Source of the DNA: Candidatus Cryptobacteroides aphodequi
GTDB taxonomy: Bacteria > Bacteroidota > Bacteroidia > Bacteroidales > UBA932
DNA: 64,000 nt
Reading direction: 5' to 3'
NCBI GenBank assembly: GCA_018065265.1
Contig: JAGHTP010000010.1
Location: 39,738 to 103,737, forward strand
Positions 55,639 to 63,992 of the stretch are shown piece by piece (positions within the stretch are counted from its first letter, which is position 1; every line of letters begins with the position of its first letter). Under the pieces are notes generated by a model, which did not search any database, was not told the DNA's origin, and saw only the letters and a list, made by a program, of their open reading frames with translations. The translations under genes were made by a program, and so were the position numbers.

Positions 55639-56439
55639 TTAAAAAACACACCCAATTCCAAGATTTGCATCAACCTGACCGCAAACGATGTCTACACCTG
55701 CGGATAAACAAAGATGATTAAGGCTTGCCATAAGCCCAATATCTATTGTACGCCCACAATATGACAGTGGGACATTATGCACCCACTGTCCATCTAATGT
55801 CTGCCAGTCCACCCGGCATCGCCCATAGCCAATCCCCGCATTCAAGTAAACCGGAACTCCCAAGCGCACAACCAATCCACCCACACCATATATCTTAGAC
55901 TTACTGGCAAGACCGGAATATGCAGGAAAAACCTCATCTACATCACCATACTCATCACAGGAATATTTACAATTCTGTGGGACCGCCAACGTGGTTAGCG
56001 CTTTAACATACCATCCAATCCGTCCCAATTGCCCAACCGAAAAACCAGCAGTTGGCCCGGAATCAAATGAATAACCTCCAATTAGCATAGCGTATGTTCT
56101 CCAGCACACCTTTCCCTTTACCACGAAACTAAGATGCTCTCCTTGAAAGTTTTTTTGGGGATACTGGTCGAGCACCTTCCACACAATTTTGTTATCCTTA
56201 CCCGGGTTAATCCTTTTCCCGACGCTGCCACTAAGAAATTCACTTGGCAGCTCTGTGATTGTTCTGCCTCCATCATATGTAATAAACACTGAAATATTGG
56301 ATTTCTCTTTAAGGTCATAGGTTATTGCTATGGACTTACCCTCCTGATTCGCATCAACGTTTGCCACGTTCTGTGCGTAAGCTGATGTTGCAGCGAATAT
56401 TGATAGGACAGCAACAGATATTATTGAAACGACTCTCAT
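55639..56439 (-). CDS. Predicted outer-membrane beta-barrel protein with N-terminal beta domain
   Basis: 266 residues from the ATG at 56439, which overlaps the upstream stop as ATGA; the open frame extends 27 codons upstream without support. Signal peptide about 1-22 (SAYAQ). Residues about 30-110 (ITYDLKEKSNISVFITYDGG, then KIVWKVLDQYP) match a small beta domain common in Bacteroidales exported proteins. The rest alternates polar and hydrophobic residues with many Gly/Tyr, as in a small barrel, and ends in GIGCVF with a terminal Phe. Confidence 0.72.
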   Translation of the reverse strand: MRVVSIISVAVLSIFAATSAYAQNVANVDANQEGKSIAITYDLKEKSNISVFITYDGGRTITELPSEFLSGSVGKRINPGKDNKIVWKVLDQYPQKNFQGEHLSFVVKGKVCWRTYAMLIGGYSFDSGPTAGFSVGQLGRIGWYVKALTTLAVPQNCKYSCDEYGDVDEVFPAYSGLASKSKIYGVGGLVVRLGVPVYLNAGIGYGRCRVDWQTLDGQWVHNVPLSYCGRTIDIGLMASLNHLCLSAGVDIVCGQVDANLGIGCVF

Positions 56440-57890
56440 AATGAATATACCTTGACGGGGTGATTTAGATACTTTGGAATACTCATTCCTATTGTTGAAC
56501 CGATATATGAAGGATCGCATACATAAAATTTTGAATCCTTTATACTAACATATGCGCCCTTTATATCTTCGGGAAGCCTAACCGCGGTGGAGATGTGATC
56601 CCCATAATCAAGTAAAACCGCATCTAGTCCCGTAACATTTCGGACTAGATACGTAAAAAGGACTGCACGGTCTTCGCAGTCGTTGAATTTATAGTAATAG
56701 TTTTCTTCCAGAAAAAATGGCTTTTCAACTCCAAATTGCTCAATATCCGTCTTATAAGGGAAGTCAACTTGGACATATTTCAGAAGACTGTTGATTTGTT
56801 CCAGCGTAGACTGCGATGTCAATTTTGTTCTTACGGTCTGTAATAGCTCGTCGGAAAAACTGACGTCTGGCATAGACGAAGCATAAACTTCAATGGAAGT
56901 CTGAGGATAAGTGTTGTAAAATCTCATCATCTGTCGGTTTATCGGCACAGATAGAACAGCATTCAAAGAGGAGGCATTCTGGTCAACTCTAATGACATCG
57001 CTACCGCCAAGGCACATCGGAGACTTGATTCTTAAATCTAGGGGCGCCACCTTAGTAGAAAGAGTGCAGTTATAGGTATAGACATCTTGCACTCTTCGGA
57101 TTGGCTCGGCAAAATAGAAAATATAAGTGTCGATAATAACATACTTTCTAAAATACACTGGTTGCTTGGATGCAAACAAACACGTCAGCCGGTCATCAAT
57201 TCTGGCGACCTTGAACATGAGCCCCATCTGGTTCATGATGAAGACAGTAAACAATTGCTGCTCGGAGTTCTGGTTTTGAGGGAACAGACATTCTGACAAA
57301 CCTTTTACCCACTCGTATTCGCCCCAATCATTCAAATGAATCTGAGATTTCGCTGCCTTAATTGCATTGACAATAATCGAATAATTACTGTCGCTTAAAG
57401 CTGACCAATAGACCGATACGTCTTTTTCTGAGATCCCGGAAGGATGGAGGCGCCCATATCCGGCCGGGACCTTCACTTCCTGTTTGCTGCCATAGAACAT
57501 AAAAGATATAGTCTCAAGATTACCCTGATATATCCCAGCGGCAGTTTCCGCATCCATATTTGTCGGCCATTTGTCGGGCATCACCTCTATGGTCTCCGAT
57601 ACCGGCAAGGATTTGTTGGATACATTTTGCGTGGCATCAGCAATTGGAAGAATTTGAGGGTCAGGGCTATTTGCTCTCGGCTTACCTTCTGAAACTTGAT
57701 ATTTATTCCAATCTTGTTTCAGCTCTTTAGCGAAGTTCGTATTCAAGCTGTCAGTATGAGCAGAAAATGAACTTAGCGTTTGCCGAGAGAACTGAGAATA
57801 CCGTTCTTGATACGAGTTCTGGGCCGCCAGTCGTAGACTGATTGCCAACAAGAAAAGAATTACATTCAGGCACCTCAATTTATTCATCAA
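56436..57890 (-). CDS. Transglutaminase-like protein (second copy)
   Basis: 484 residues with a signal peptide (about 1-23). The C-terminal transglutaminase-like domain has the triad Cys405 (NDCEDRAV), His432 (GDHISTAV) and Asp459 (VCDPSYI). The N-terminal part starts with a coiled segment, SYQERYSQFSRQT, similar to that of the copy at 58846-60300; both also share the AEPI/EEN-type strand region and the same length, so the two are paralogues. Such domains are usually cysteine proteases or crosslinkers in bacteria. It overlaps the anti-sigma-like gene by 11 bases. Confidence 0.85.
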   Translation of the reverse strand: MMNKLRCLNVILFLLAISLRLAAQNSYQERYSQFSRQTLSSFSAHTDSLNTNFAKELKQDWNKYQVSEGKPRANSPDPQILPIADATQNVSNKSLPVSETIEVMPDKWPTNMDAETAAGIYQGNLETISFMFYGSKQEVKVPAGYGRLHPSGISEKDVSVYWSALSDSNYSIIVNAIKAAKSQIHLNDWGEYEWVKGLSECLFPQNQNSEQQLFTVFIMNQMGLMFKVARIDDRLTCLFASKQPVYFRKYVIIDTYIFYFAEPIRRVQDVYTYNCTLSTKVAPLDLRIKSPMCLGGSDVIRVDQNASSLNAVLSVPINRQMMRFYNTYPQTSIEVYASSMPDVSFSDELLQTVRTKLTSQSTLEQINSLLKYVQVDFPYKTDIEQFGVEKPFFLEENYYYKFNDCEDRAVLFTYLVRNVTGLDAVLLDYGDHISTAVRLPEDIKGAYVSIKDSKFYVCDPSYIGSTIGMSIPKYLNHPVKVYSL

Positions 57891-58269
57891 TCACCAAGGT
57901 CTTTATTGCAGTAGAGTCAACCGTGACTTTACTTACACTATCTGGAACCATCTCCAACGAAGCATGAACAGACTGCATTTCAAAAACATCAGCCGGAGTC
58001 CCGTTCATATGCGAACTGCTGTTTGGCAGAAATATTACCGCTGCTATTGCACATACAGCAAAAGCTAGAGCTGCTCCACTCCAGATGAATATTTTATGAC
58101 GAGTGAACCAAGACATCTGGATGGTTACGTTCTGCCCTGATTTTACACCAAGCTTTGACCCGACAAAATCATATGCTCTATTGGTGCAAAGATCTTCCGG
58201 AGCATCACTATCAACCAATTTGGCGGCCTTCAATATTTCTAATTCCTCGTCCACCTTAACAATATCCAT
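57880..58269 (-). CDS. Small single-pass membrane protein in anti-sigma position
   Basis: 129 residues. A cytoplasmic N-terminus of about 58 residues is followed by one transmembrane helix (about 59-81) and a 48-residue periplasmic tail. Its start overlaps the ECF sigma gene by 14 bases, the usual arrangement of a sigma/anti-sigma pair. No ZAS or other canonical anti-sigma motif is visible, so the role rests on topology and context only. Confidence 0.7.
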   Translation of the reverse strand: MDIVKVDEELEILKAAKLVDSDAPEDLCTNRAYDFVGSKLGVKSGQNVTIQMSWFTRHKIFIWSGAALAFAVCAIAAVIFLPNSSSHMNGTPADVFEMQSVHASLEMVPDSVSKVTVDSTAIKTLVIDE

Positions 58270-58846
58270 TTAGTTCTTTACGAATCTGTTTCAGAAGCCT
58301 ATTCTTTACTGTATATACGTAATCGGTTGTCATCCCGTATTCCTTCGCTACCGCTTCATATTCAGCATCCTCAAGAAAAAGTCGCTTTGCAATTTCTTTG
58401 TCGCGCTCACTCTTGATGTTTTCAATGGCATTCTTGATATCCATATCAACTCCTGTGTCAATACTCTCAACCCAATCTCCCCGGAAAGACTCCCACTTAT
58501 TACTTATAGTAATGAGACCACTTAAATCTATCTTTGAGCGTTTATAGTCGCGGAAAAACCTATATGATACAGTGGATATCCATGTGCTTAAAGCCGCCTT
58601 GGTTGGATCAAATGCGCGAAGGCGCTTCCAGTCAGATTCATATAAATACATGAAAAACTCGTCGACGAGGTCAGAGATGTCAACCTTCTGGCGAAAAAGC
58701 TTATAGATATGATATTGGAAAGTAGCAGAGAATTTCTTGTAGAAGAAATAGACAATAACCTCTTGATCCCCATCAAGAACAGCGGAAACCAGTTTTTTGT
58801 CAGACCAGGACGAATAGTCGCGTCTATTTCTAAAAACGAATGCCAT
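58256..58846 (-). CDS. ECF-type RNA polymerase sigma factor
   Basis: 196 residues. Region 2 runs about 25-105 (YFFYKKFSATFQYHIYKLF, DLVDEFFMYLYE, LSTWISTVSYRFFRDYKR) and region 4 about 140-192 (KRLFLEDAEYEAVAKEYGMT, then TVKNRLLKQIRKEL as the recognition helix). The ATG overlaps the stop of the preceding transglutaminase gene by a single base (TAATG), so it is translated from inside the operon rather than as its first gene. It probably directs transcription of this envelope operon; the target promoter is not known. Confidence 0.9.
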   Translation of the reverse strand: MAFVFRNRRDYSSWSDKKLVSAVLDGDQEVIVYFFYKKFSATFQYHIYKLFRQKVDISDLVDEFFMYLYESDWKRLRAFDPTKAALSTWISTVSYRFFRDYKRSKIDLSGLITISNKWESFRGDWVESIDTGVDMDIKNAIENIKSERDKEIAKRLFLEDAEYEAVAKEYGMTTDYVYTVKNRLLKQIRKELNGYC

Positions 58847-60300
58847 TATTTGAGCAATATGACTTTAGCGGATTTATTGTCCATCTCCGGCATTGTCATA
58901 CCAATAGGGGCTCCTATATAGGTCGGGTCGCATACCAAATACCGGCCCGTATCCAAAGATATATAGTCGCCTTTTACATATTCCATAAATTTCACCGCAG
59001 TAGCAAGATGGCCGGGGTAATATACCAAAACAACATCAAGCCCTAGCAAATCTCTAACTAATCGAGAGAATAGAATAGAGCGATCCTCACAATCGCAATA
59101 CGGATAATAGAGGGTCTCTTCAGAAAAGAATGCGCGATCTCCTCCCCATATCTTGTCATCATATTCGTATTCAAAAGCTGTTTGAACGAAATCGAGGAGA
59201 ACGTCTGCTGCTTCCGGTGCGGTCTTTCCGTCTATGGCTCTAATTAGTGATGGATACAGCTGTTCCTTTACTTTTGCATCTATTGGAGTGTTCGCATAGA
59301 ATGCCCAACGAGTCATTGGATTATCGTCGATTTGTGATGTGGGATAACAGCCGAAGAAATTAATCAGATTCAGATTTGTGTTGCAGGAAGCAATAGTAGA
59401 ATATCCTTGTGACTTGAAAGCACGCCCGGGGGAAGCAGAATACTCCAATGCCGGGCCTTGCTGTATTTCTAGAGACAGTTCCCGTTCACTAGGGAAAACA
59501 ACATTGGCAACGGCCATGCTATTTTCTTCGCCATCAAGCAGATAATAGAATGTCCCATCGATGTTGAAATATGGTAATTCATAAATCTGATGCTTGCTCG
59601 CAAATAAAAGGAAAACTGAATCGTCTGTCATCCCCAATCTCATTTTATACCCGGATTGACAGTAAAGAAAAGCAGTTAGTATAATGGCATCATTCTTATT
59701 GTCGAGAAAGCTCGAGGAAAACGCAAGAAGCATTTGCAAGTATGCCCAATCGCATAAATGATGATCTTCCCTGATTTTTAGACAATCGGCGATTATGTTA
59801 TTGTAGTTTGGTCCGGACAATTTTTCCCAAATGTCAGCCACGGAATCACCATCCAAGGATGCTAAATGAAAGCAGTTATTCTCCTCCGCACGCACATTCA
59901 ATTCTGTACCATAAAACTTGAATGAAAAGTTTGTTGGGATTATGACCGGCTTCTCTTCAATAGGCTCAACAGGAGATGGTTGCGGTTCAACCTCCGGGAT
60001 AGGCACGACAACATCAATGGGAACTTCCTTGTCGCGAATAGGGGTCGTATCTTCTTTATCTTTAATTACCGGAGGCAACTCTTCTTCTTTGGGTTTAGGA
60101 ATAGCAGGGGCTGCTTTATATTCTTCCCAAGCCTGACGCAGAAACTCGGCATACTTGTCATTACACTCTTTGCGGAAATTCCGATATGATGAAGTAGCCT
60201 GTTGCGTGAAACGCTCATACTTATCCTGGAAAGAGTTCTGCCCCATTGCCGGAAACGCAACAAAAGCAGACAAAAACAATAAATACAGACCCTTTTTCAT
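58846..60300 (-). CDS. Transglutaminase-like protein (first copy)
   Basis: 484 residues with a signal peptide (about 1-20). A Pro/Glu/Lys-rich linker (about 65-115) separates the coiled N-terminus from the rest. Triad residues are Cys404 (CDCEDRSI), His431 (PGHLATAV) and Asp458 (VCDPTYI), so catalysis is plausible. Paralogue of 56436-57890: same length and same triad spacing, with the sigma/anti-sigma pair inserted between the two copies. It begins 4 bases after the DUF4384-like gene. Confidence 0.85.
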   Translation of the reverse strand: MKKGLYLLFLSAFVAFPAMGQNSFQDKYERFTQQATSSYRNFRKECNDKYAEFLRQAWEEYKAAPAIPKPKEEELPPVIKDKEDTTPIRDKEVPIDVVVPIPEVEPQPSPVEPIEEKPVIIPTNFSFKFYGTELNVRAEENNCFHLASLDGDSVADIWEKLSGPNYNNIIADCLKIREDHHLCDWAYLQMLLAFSSSFLDNKNDAIILTAFLYCQSGYKMRLGMTDDSVFLLFASKHQIYELPYFNIDGTFYYLLDGEENSMAVANVVFPSERELSLEIQQGPALEYSASPGRAFKSQGYSTIASCNTNLNLINFFGCYPTSQIDDNPMTRWAFYANTPIDAKVKEQLYPSLIRAIDGKTAPEAADVLLDFVQTAFEYEYDDKIWGGDRAFFSEETLYYPYCDCEDRSILFSRLVRDLLGLDVVLVYYPGHLATAVKFMEYVKGDYISLDTGRYLVCDPTYIGAPIGMTMPEMDNKSAKVILLK

Positions 60301-60304
60301 GTGG

Positions 60305-61195
60305 TTAGTTCCGTATTGTAATGTCTCTAATCTTCAGGGTCATATCCTTGTCTTGACGTCTGTTCTTTGCCAACCAGCGTTGGAATTCATCAAAATCAAG
60401 GTTTGCAGGAGTGCTTATGTCATCATAAATCCTGTCATTCGCTTTCGTGAAGGGATGGGGAGAGAAAACCACATAGATTCTGTTTACCTCCGACTCTCCT
60501 GAACATGTCAAAGAATACTCACAATTGACCAGCCTTGGATTCTTGTTCTCGATAGTGCTATATTCAGACACTCCGTCTGCAAAAAACACATAGTGCACGC
60601 CACCCTTCACTTGAAAAGCCTGATTGGAGTCATATTTGAGAGGAAGAAGCCGGCTAACTCCTGTAAGATCGTATAGGTAAATCACAACGTAACCGTCCGT
60701 CGGAGATTTGAATGAAAGATACAGGTCATCTCCGTTATGGAATTCATCACTTTTGAACCTGTCATCAAAGCCATTCCTTAACACATCGGCCTGAAACAAT
60801 GCCTTCGCAGATGTTGTCTCGCGTATTTTCCCCGTAATAGAAACAGTTATAACCTGCATATTATTGGCAAACTCATGAGTGATTTCCGGCTTGCCGATGG
60901 TCTCGATCCACTCCCCTTTCACTTCGCTCTCTCCAAGCGATAAAAAGTTAACGGACGAATCTGTCCCATCATTCTTTATCGTGGTGAAATTATTCACACC
61001 GACCACCGTTCCGAAATGCTCTTCAATGATTGCAACCTTAGCTCTTTCAATCGCTATCAACTGGGCCTGTTCAGGAGCAATGTTCATAGGAGAATAATAC
61101 GTATTCGTACCAGATGCCGTCAGCACCCTCTGGGCCGACGACATCACTGGAAAAAAAAGAGCTAATAATACTATTGCAATACCGTACCGCATCAT
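60305..61195 (-). CDS. Exported DUF4384-like protein
   Basis: 296 residues, signal peptide about 1-21 (PVMSSAQ). The C-terminal half (about 150-265) carries DDLYLSFKSPTDGYVVIYLY and GVSRLLPLKYDSNQAFQVKGG, the pattern of DUF4384, a domain frequently linked to caspase-like and peptidoglycan-associated proteins. The N-terminal part is an LPP20/stefin-like region (AQLIAIERAKVAIIEEHFG). The ATG overlaps the preceding stop as ATGA. Confidence 0.8.
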   Translation of the reverse strand: MMRYGIAIVLLALFFPVMSSAQRVLTASGTNTYYSPMNIAPEQAQLIAIERAKVAIIEEHFGTVVGVNNFTTIKNDGTDSSVNFLSLGESEVKGEWIETIGKPEITHEFANNMQVITVSITGKIRETTSAKALFQADVLRNGFDDRFKSDEFHNGDDLYLSFKSPTDGYVVIYLYDLTGVSRLLPLKYDSNQAFQVKGGVHYVFFADGVSEYSTIENKNPRLVNCEYSLTCSGESEVNRIYVVFSPHPFTKANDRIYDDISTPANLDFDEFQRWLAKNRRQDKDMTLKIRDITIRN

Positions 61196-61869
61196 TTATT
61201 TTGCTCCCATATGGCATCGAGTTGTTCATGAAGGTCCTGTCCTTGCAATTCCAGTTCTTTCTCAATGACCGCCTTGGCGTCATCAATGGCCATCTTTGCA
61301 TTATAAGCAAGTACAACTCTAACCTGTACGGCCTTGTTCGGTAGGTTTTTATAGCACTCTATAACAGTGAACGTTCTACCAAGTTTTTTGACTATCAAGT
61401 CCTTACTTGCTTTCACTGTAGAGACTAGCGACGCACCATCTTCTTGAGAAATTTGTTCATTTCCAATGGTGCTCTCGATAAGTGAAGTCACTTCTGTCTG
61501 AATCATACTCGCAAGATCCGACTTTGCCAATTCAATAGCCTGCATCTTTGCCGCATCATAAACGCCACCAACAGACATGGCGGCTCCAAAAATATATTTT
61601 GGCAAACCAGACTCTTCATACTCATAATTCATGTTGTAAGATTTGTCCAATTGCTTCTCGAGAGGCAACTGGCCAGGAGCGACAATCCAACCTTCTTTCG
61701 TTAGTTTTTTTGCCTCTTTATGGGCCACCTTTGATGCCCTAGCATTTAATTCTGATTGAGACAAATTGGCAATTTGTTTTCTCTCCTTAATAATGTCCTT
61801 TGTCGTCTGGGCATACATCGCATACACCGACATCAAGATAGCGAAAATGAATACAATTACTTTTTTCAT
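61192..61869 (-). CDS. Exported LPP20-like protein, first gene of the envelope operon
   Basis: 225 residues, signal peptide about 1-20. A Lys-rich helix (about 25-60) precedes a region like AKMQAIELAKSDLASMIQTE, similar in style to LPP20-type SLBB/stefin folds. I cannot name a function. It is the first gene of the nine-gene operon; no consensus promoter was found in the 81 bases upstream (61870-61950), which would fit use of the alternative sigma factor. Confidence 0.75.
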   Translation of the reverse strand: MKKVIVFIFAILMSVYAMYAQTTKDIIKERKQIANLSQSELNARASKVAHKEAKKLTKEGWIVAPGQLPLEKQLDKSYNMNYEYEESGLPKYIFGAAMSVGGVYDAAKMQAIELAKSDLASMIQTEVTSLIESTIGNEQISQEDGASLVSTVKASKDLIVKKLGRTFTVIECYKNLPNKAVQVRVVLAYNAKMAIDDAKAVIEKELELQGQDLHEQLDAIWEQNK

Positions 61870-61950
61870 ATTAACTTGTTTTACTCTTGTTTCAATCTAT
61901 ATAGGAATGGTGCAATAGGAATCTATCAGAAATCTTTCTCCCAATATTTA

Positions 61951-62883
61951 TTAATCTACGCTGACGCGATAAAGGCCATTCTCTATTTTAAATATCGTCA
62001 CGGGAATAATGTCATATCCTCGTTGGTCATCTGCCTTAATTAATTGGAACGTAGGAATCGTGTTAATTACAATGTGATCAATTAACTTCGCTTTTTGTCC
62101 ACAACATGGTTTAAATATGTACACATTTTCCTCACTAGATATTATTTCATCGACATTGATAAATTCTATCCCCAACACTATTCTTTTTACGGCTAATACC
62201 GAATATGTAAACCGCCGATTATGGCATGATTCCGGATTTACTCCATCTATCTGATGTCCAAAACTTTCGAAGTCCTGTCCATTGGGATTTGGTACAAGAA
62301 TACGCCATTCATTTTCGTAAGACCAAACGGAATGCTTCACGGTACACTGTATTGACATCGCAACACTAGCAGACCGGTCAGGGATACAAACTTTAGGTAA
62401 ACACTCCACATAATTAATTGGGAACGGACCGTAATATCGAAAATCAAACTTCCCAATATCAAACTCGACACATATCCCTTTCTTACCAGAATAGTGCGCC
62501 CACATTAATTCGTTAACACACGATGTTGCGAGAGAAATGATCCCACATTTTCGGTATTCTTCGGAATAAAATAAATCTTGCGACATCTTTTTGATCTCCT
62601 GGGGCGAAAATGTATTACACATTTCATTGTACTGATTACCAAAGAGGGCTTTTTCATCCTCAAAATGAATAATATTTTTATCACAGTCAAACGAATCATT
62701 TAACTGATAAGGATGGCTCGCATAAATGTACGATGACGTTATTGCATCAATACTATTCGGGGACAGTGAATAATACTTGTAAAATGACGAAGGGAAGGGA
62801 TGTGCAACCTTATCGTATTCTATAGAGAACGCTTCATTGTCTAAATAGATCATATCCCCTATTTCAACCTTCTTTTGACACAT
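61951..62883 (-). CDS. DUF2971 family protein
   Basis: 310 residues, no signal peptide, cytoplasmic. The DUF2971 core is visible: FYKYYSL (35-41), ASHPYQLNDSFDCD (55-68), and NELMWAHYSGKKGICVEFD (124-142), then YENEWRIL near 213. The family is of unknown biochemistry and is often found in accessory or defence-type neighbourhoods. It sits apart from the envelope operon (81-base gap) and downstream of the candidate structured RNA on the same strand. Confidence 0.85.
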   Translation of the reverse strand: MCQKKVEIGDMIYLDNEAFSIEYDKVAHPFPSSFYKYYSLSPNSIDAITSSYIYASHPYQLNDSFDCDKNIIHFEDEKALFGNQYNEMCNTFSPQEIKKMSQDLFYSEEYRKCGIISLATSCVNELMWAHYSGKKGICVEFDIGKFDFRYYGPFPINYVECLPKVCIPDRSASVAMSIQCTVKHSVWSYENEWRILVPNPNGQDFESFGHQIDGVNPESCHNRRFTYSVLAVKRIVLGIEFINVDEIISSEENVYIFKPCCGQKAKLIDHIVINTIPTFQLIKADDQRGYDIIPVTIFKIENGLYRVSVD

Positions 62884-62916
62884 TTTAAAACATCATCCCA
62901 CCTCGGCCCCCACCGA

Positions 62917-63017
62917 ACGAAAAAAACAAAACAAAAGACGTGGGAGATTACAGAGCTTATCTCGACCTCGGGCCTTGGCTGCCTTCACTAGAGATAAGCA
63001 ACGTAAGGCCCACGTCT
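62917..63017 (-). ncRNA. Candidate structured RNA with U-rich 3' end
   Basis: On the minus strand, AGACGTGGG (63017-63009) pairs perfectly with CCCACGTCT (62944-62936). Inside, GCTTATCTC (62999-62991) pairs with GAGATAAGC (62963-62955). An internal loop separates the two 9-bp helices, a 27-base apical loop contains AAGGCC, and that could pair with GGCCTT next to the outer stem as a pseudoknot. The outer stem is followed by TTTTGTTTTGTTTTTTT. An imperfect -7 (TATCTTAG, 63023-63016) lies just before it and a perfect TACCTTTG (63222-63215) further up. It could be a stand-alone small RNA or a leader of the DUF2971 gene. No known Rfam family was recognised. Confidence 0.55.
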
Positions 63018-63214
63018 AAGATAATATATGGGGTCACACGCGCAGAGACGCGCGGAGAGCATAATCATCTGATGTGGACGTTCCGTTGCCGATATCTTCC
63101 TAGTGAAATCAAATTGCCAAGTTTGAGGTCAGAAGATAAACGTCAAGTAACGTCTTCAAATATGTCCGTCACAGCTAGCAGAAAAAAAGTTTTTCGGCCG
63201 CCTCTGTGCCACCC

Positions 63215-63222
63215 CAAAGGTA
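63215..63222 (-). promoter_or_regulatory. -7 promoter element upstream of candidate RNA
   Basis: Minus strand TACCTTTG, exact TAnnTTTG match. It would give a transcript of about 290 bases ending at the U-tract, or a long leader for the DUF2971 gene. The rest of the 468-base gap 62884-63351 holds a tandem 10-bp repeat (63038-63057), CGTCACA boxes and no credible CDS. Confidence 0.55.
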
Positions 63223-63275
63223 GAAATAATTTCTTTTCCTTCAGCTCTTTCAAAAACAATTATTTTCAGCGGCGG

Positions 63276-63316
63276 GATTTCGTCACAGCCAGGAGGATTC
63301 CGTCACAAAGGTGACG
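63276..63316. promoter_or_regulatory. CGTCACA repeats upstream of the PBECR-like gene
   Basis: GATTTCGTCACA (63276-63287) and GATTCCGTCACA (63296-63307) are 12-base direct repeats with one mismatch, 20 bases apart, so on the same DNA face. The second also forms a perfect hairpin or palindrome CGTCAC-AAAG-GTGACG (63301-63316). A further CCGTCACAGC occurs near 63166. They lie 36-75 bases before the ATG at 63352, the position of an operator. Confidence 0.5.
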
Positions 63317-63351
63317 AGCATTGGTGTTGAGGAATTAACTTTATCCCCACT

Positions 63352-63992
63352 ATGAAAAACGAAAGTAAAAACTCTGGGGAGAAAGACATTGCACGAAGCG
63401 GCAGTGCACAGCCGGATAATTTAAATACAGGAATACAAGGGAGAGGCCACTTTATTAACAGGATATCAGACTGGCTTTCCCCTATTACAATAGACTTGAT
63501 AAAATCAGAATTAGCACTGCACAAAACGGACAACCTGACTAAGAGCGAGCTCCGCAATCTCCAAAGGGAGATTTCTTTCTCTCTGTTCCCAAACGATCCC
63601 GAACCAATCGGGATTATTGATTCAGGGTATCTCCCCTACTTCAACGACATCGGGATAACGGATAACATTATCTATTCCGGCAAAGCATATTTTGTTGACC
63701 ACGCTTTGTTCTCTCATCCCGAGATAAAAACAGAAGAGTATGAACACCTACTTGATACTCTATCCGAGCCTGATTTAGTAAAACTGGATGACAGGCACGG
63801 AAACATAGCTTTGTTATTCATAAAAAAGTTCAACAAGTTTTTGTTGAAGTCATCAGAGCCGACGAGGAGAAGAGGCTCGTTCTTCACAAAACATTCTATT
63901 ATAAAGACAAAGTTCCACAAAAGGCATTGCCTGATGTGGAACCTGTAAGGGTGGTACCGGAGGGCGGACATTCCTCCATCGATCCTGCGTAA
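63352..63992 (+). CDS. PBECR-like nuclease, C-terminus in the -1 frame
   Basis: Resembles the phage Barnase-EndoU-ColicinE5/D-RelE-like (PBECR) nuclease fold: SGKAYFVDHALFSHPEIKTE, EPDLVKLDDRHGNIALLFIKK. In frame 0 the protein ends as a low-quality 40-residue tail at 63948. A -1 shift at A AAA AAG (63822-63828) instead continues as VQQVFVEVIRADEEKRLVLH, then KTFYYKDK, the family's C-terminal strands, to a TAA at 63990. That tail is clearly the real one. Total is about 210 residues. The shift is either programmed or an A-run deletion (seven As would restore the frame). Role: toxin or effector-type nuclease, by inference. No signal peptide. The 10-base leader has no RBS. Confidence 0.78.

Noticed and set aside
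62936-63017. tmRNA, RNase P, SRP RNA or integron attC site
   Set aside because: Signature sequences (T-arm TTCGA and tag for tmRNA, GAGGAAAGTCC for RNase P, GTTRRRY/RYYYAAC for attC) are absent, so it is left as an unassigned structured RNA.
62940-63314. 124-codon plus-strand frame in the gap before the nuclease gene
   Set aside because: It runs through the hairpin arms and the 10-bp tandem repeat and has no recognisable protein features.
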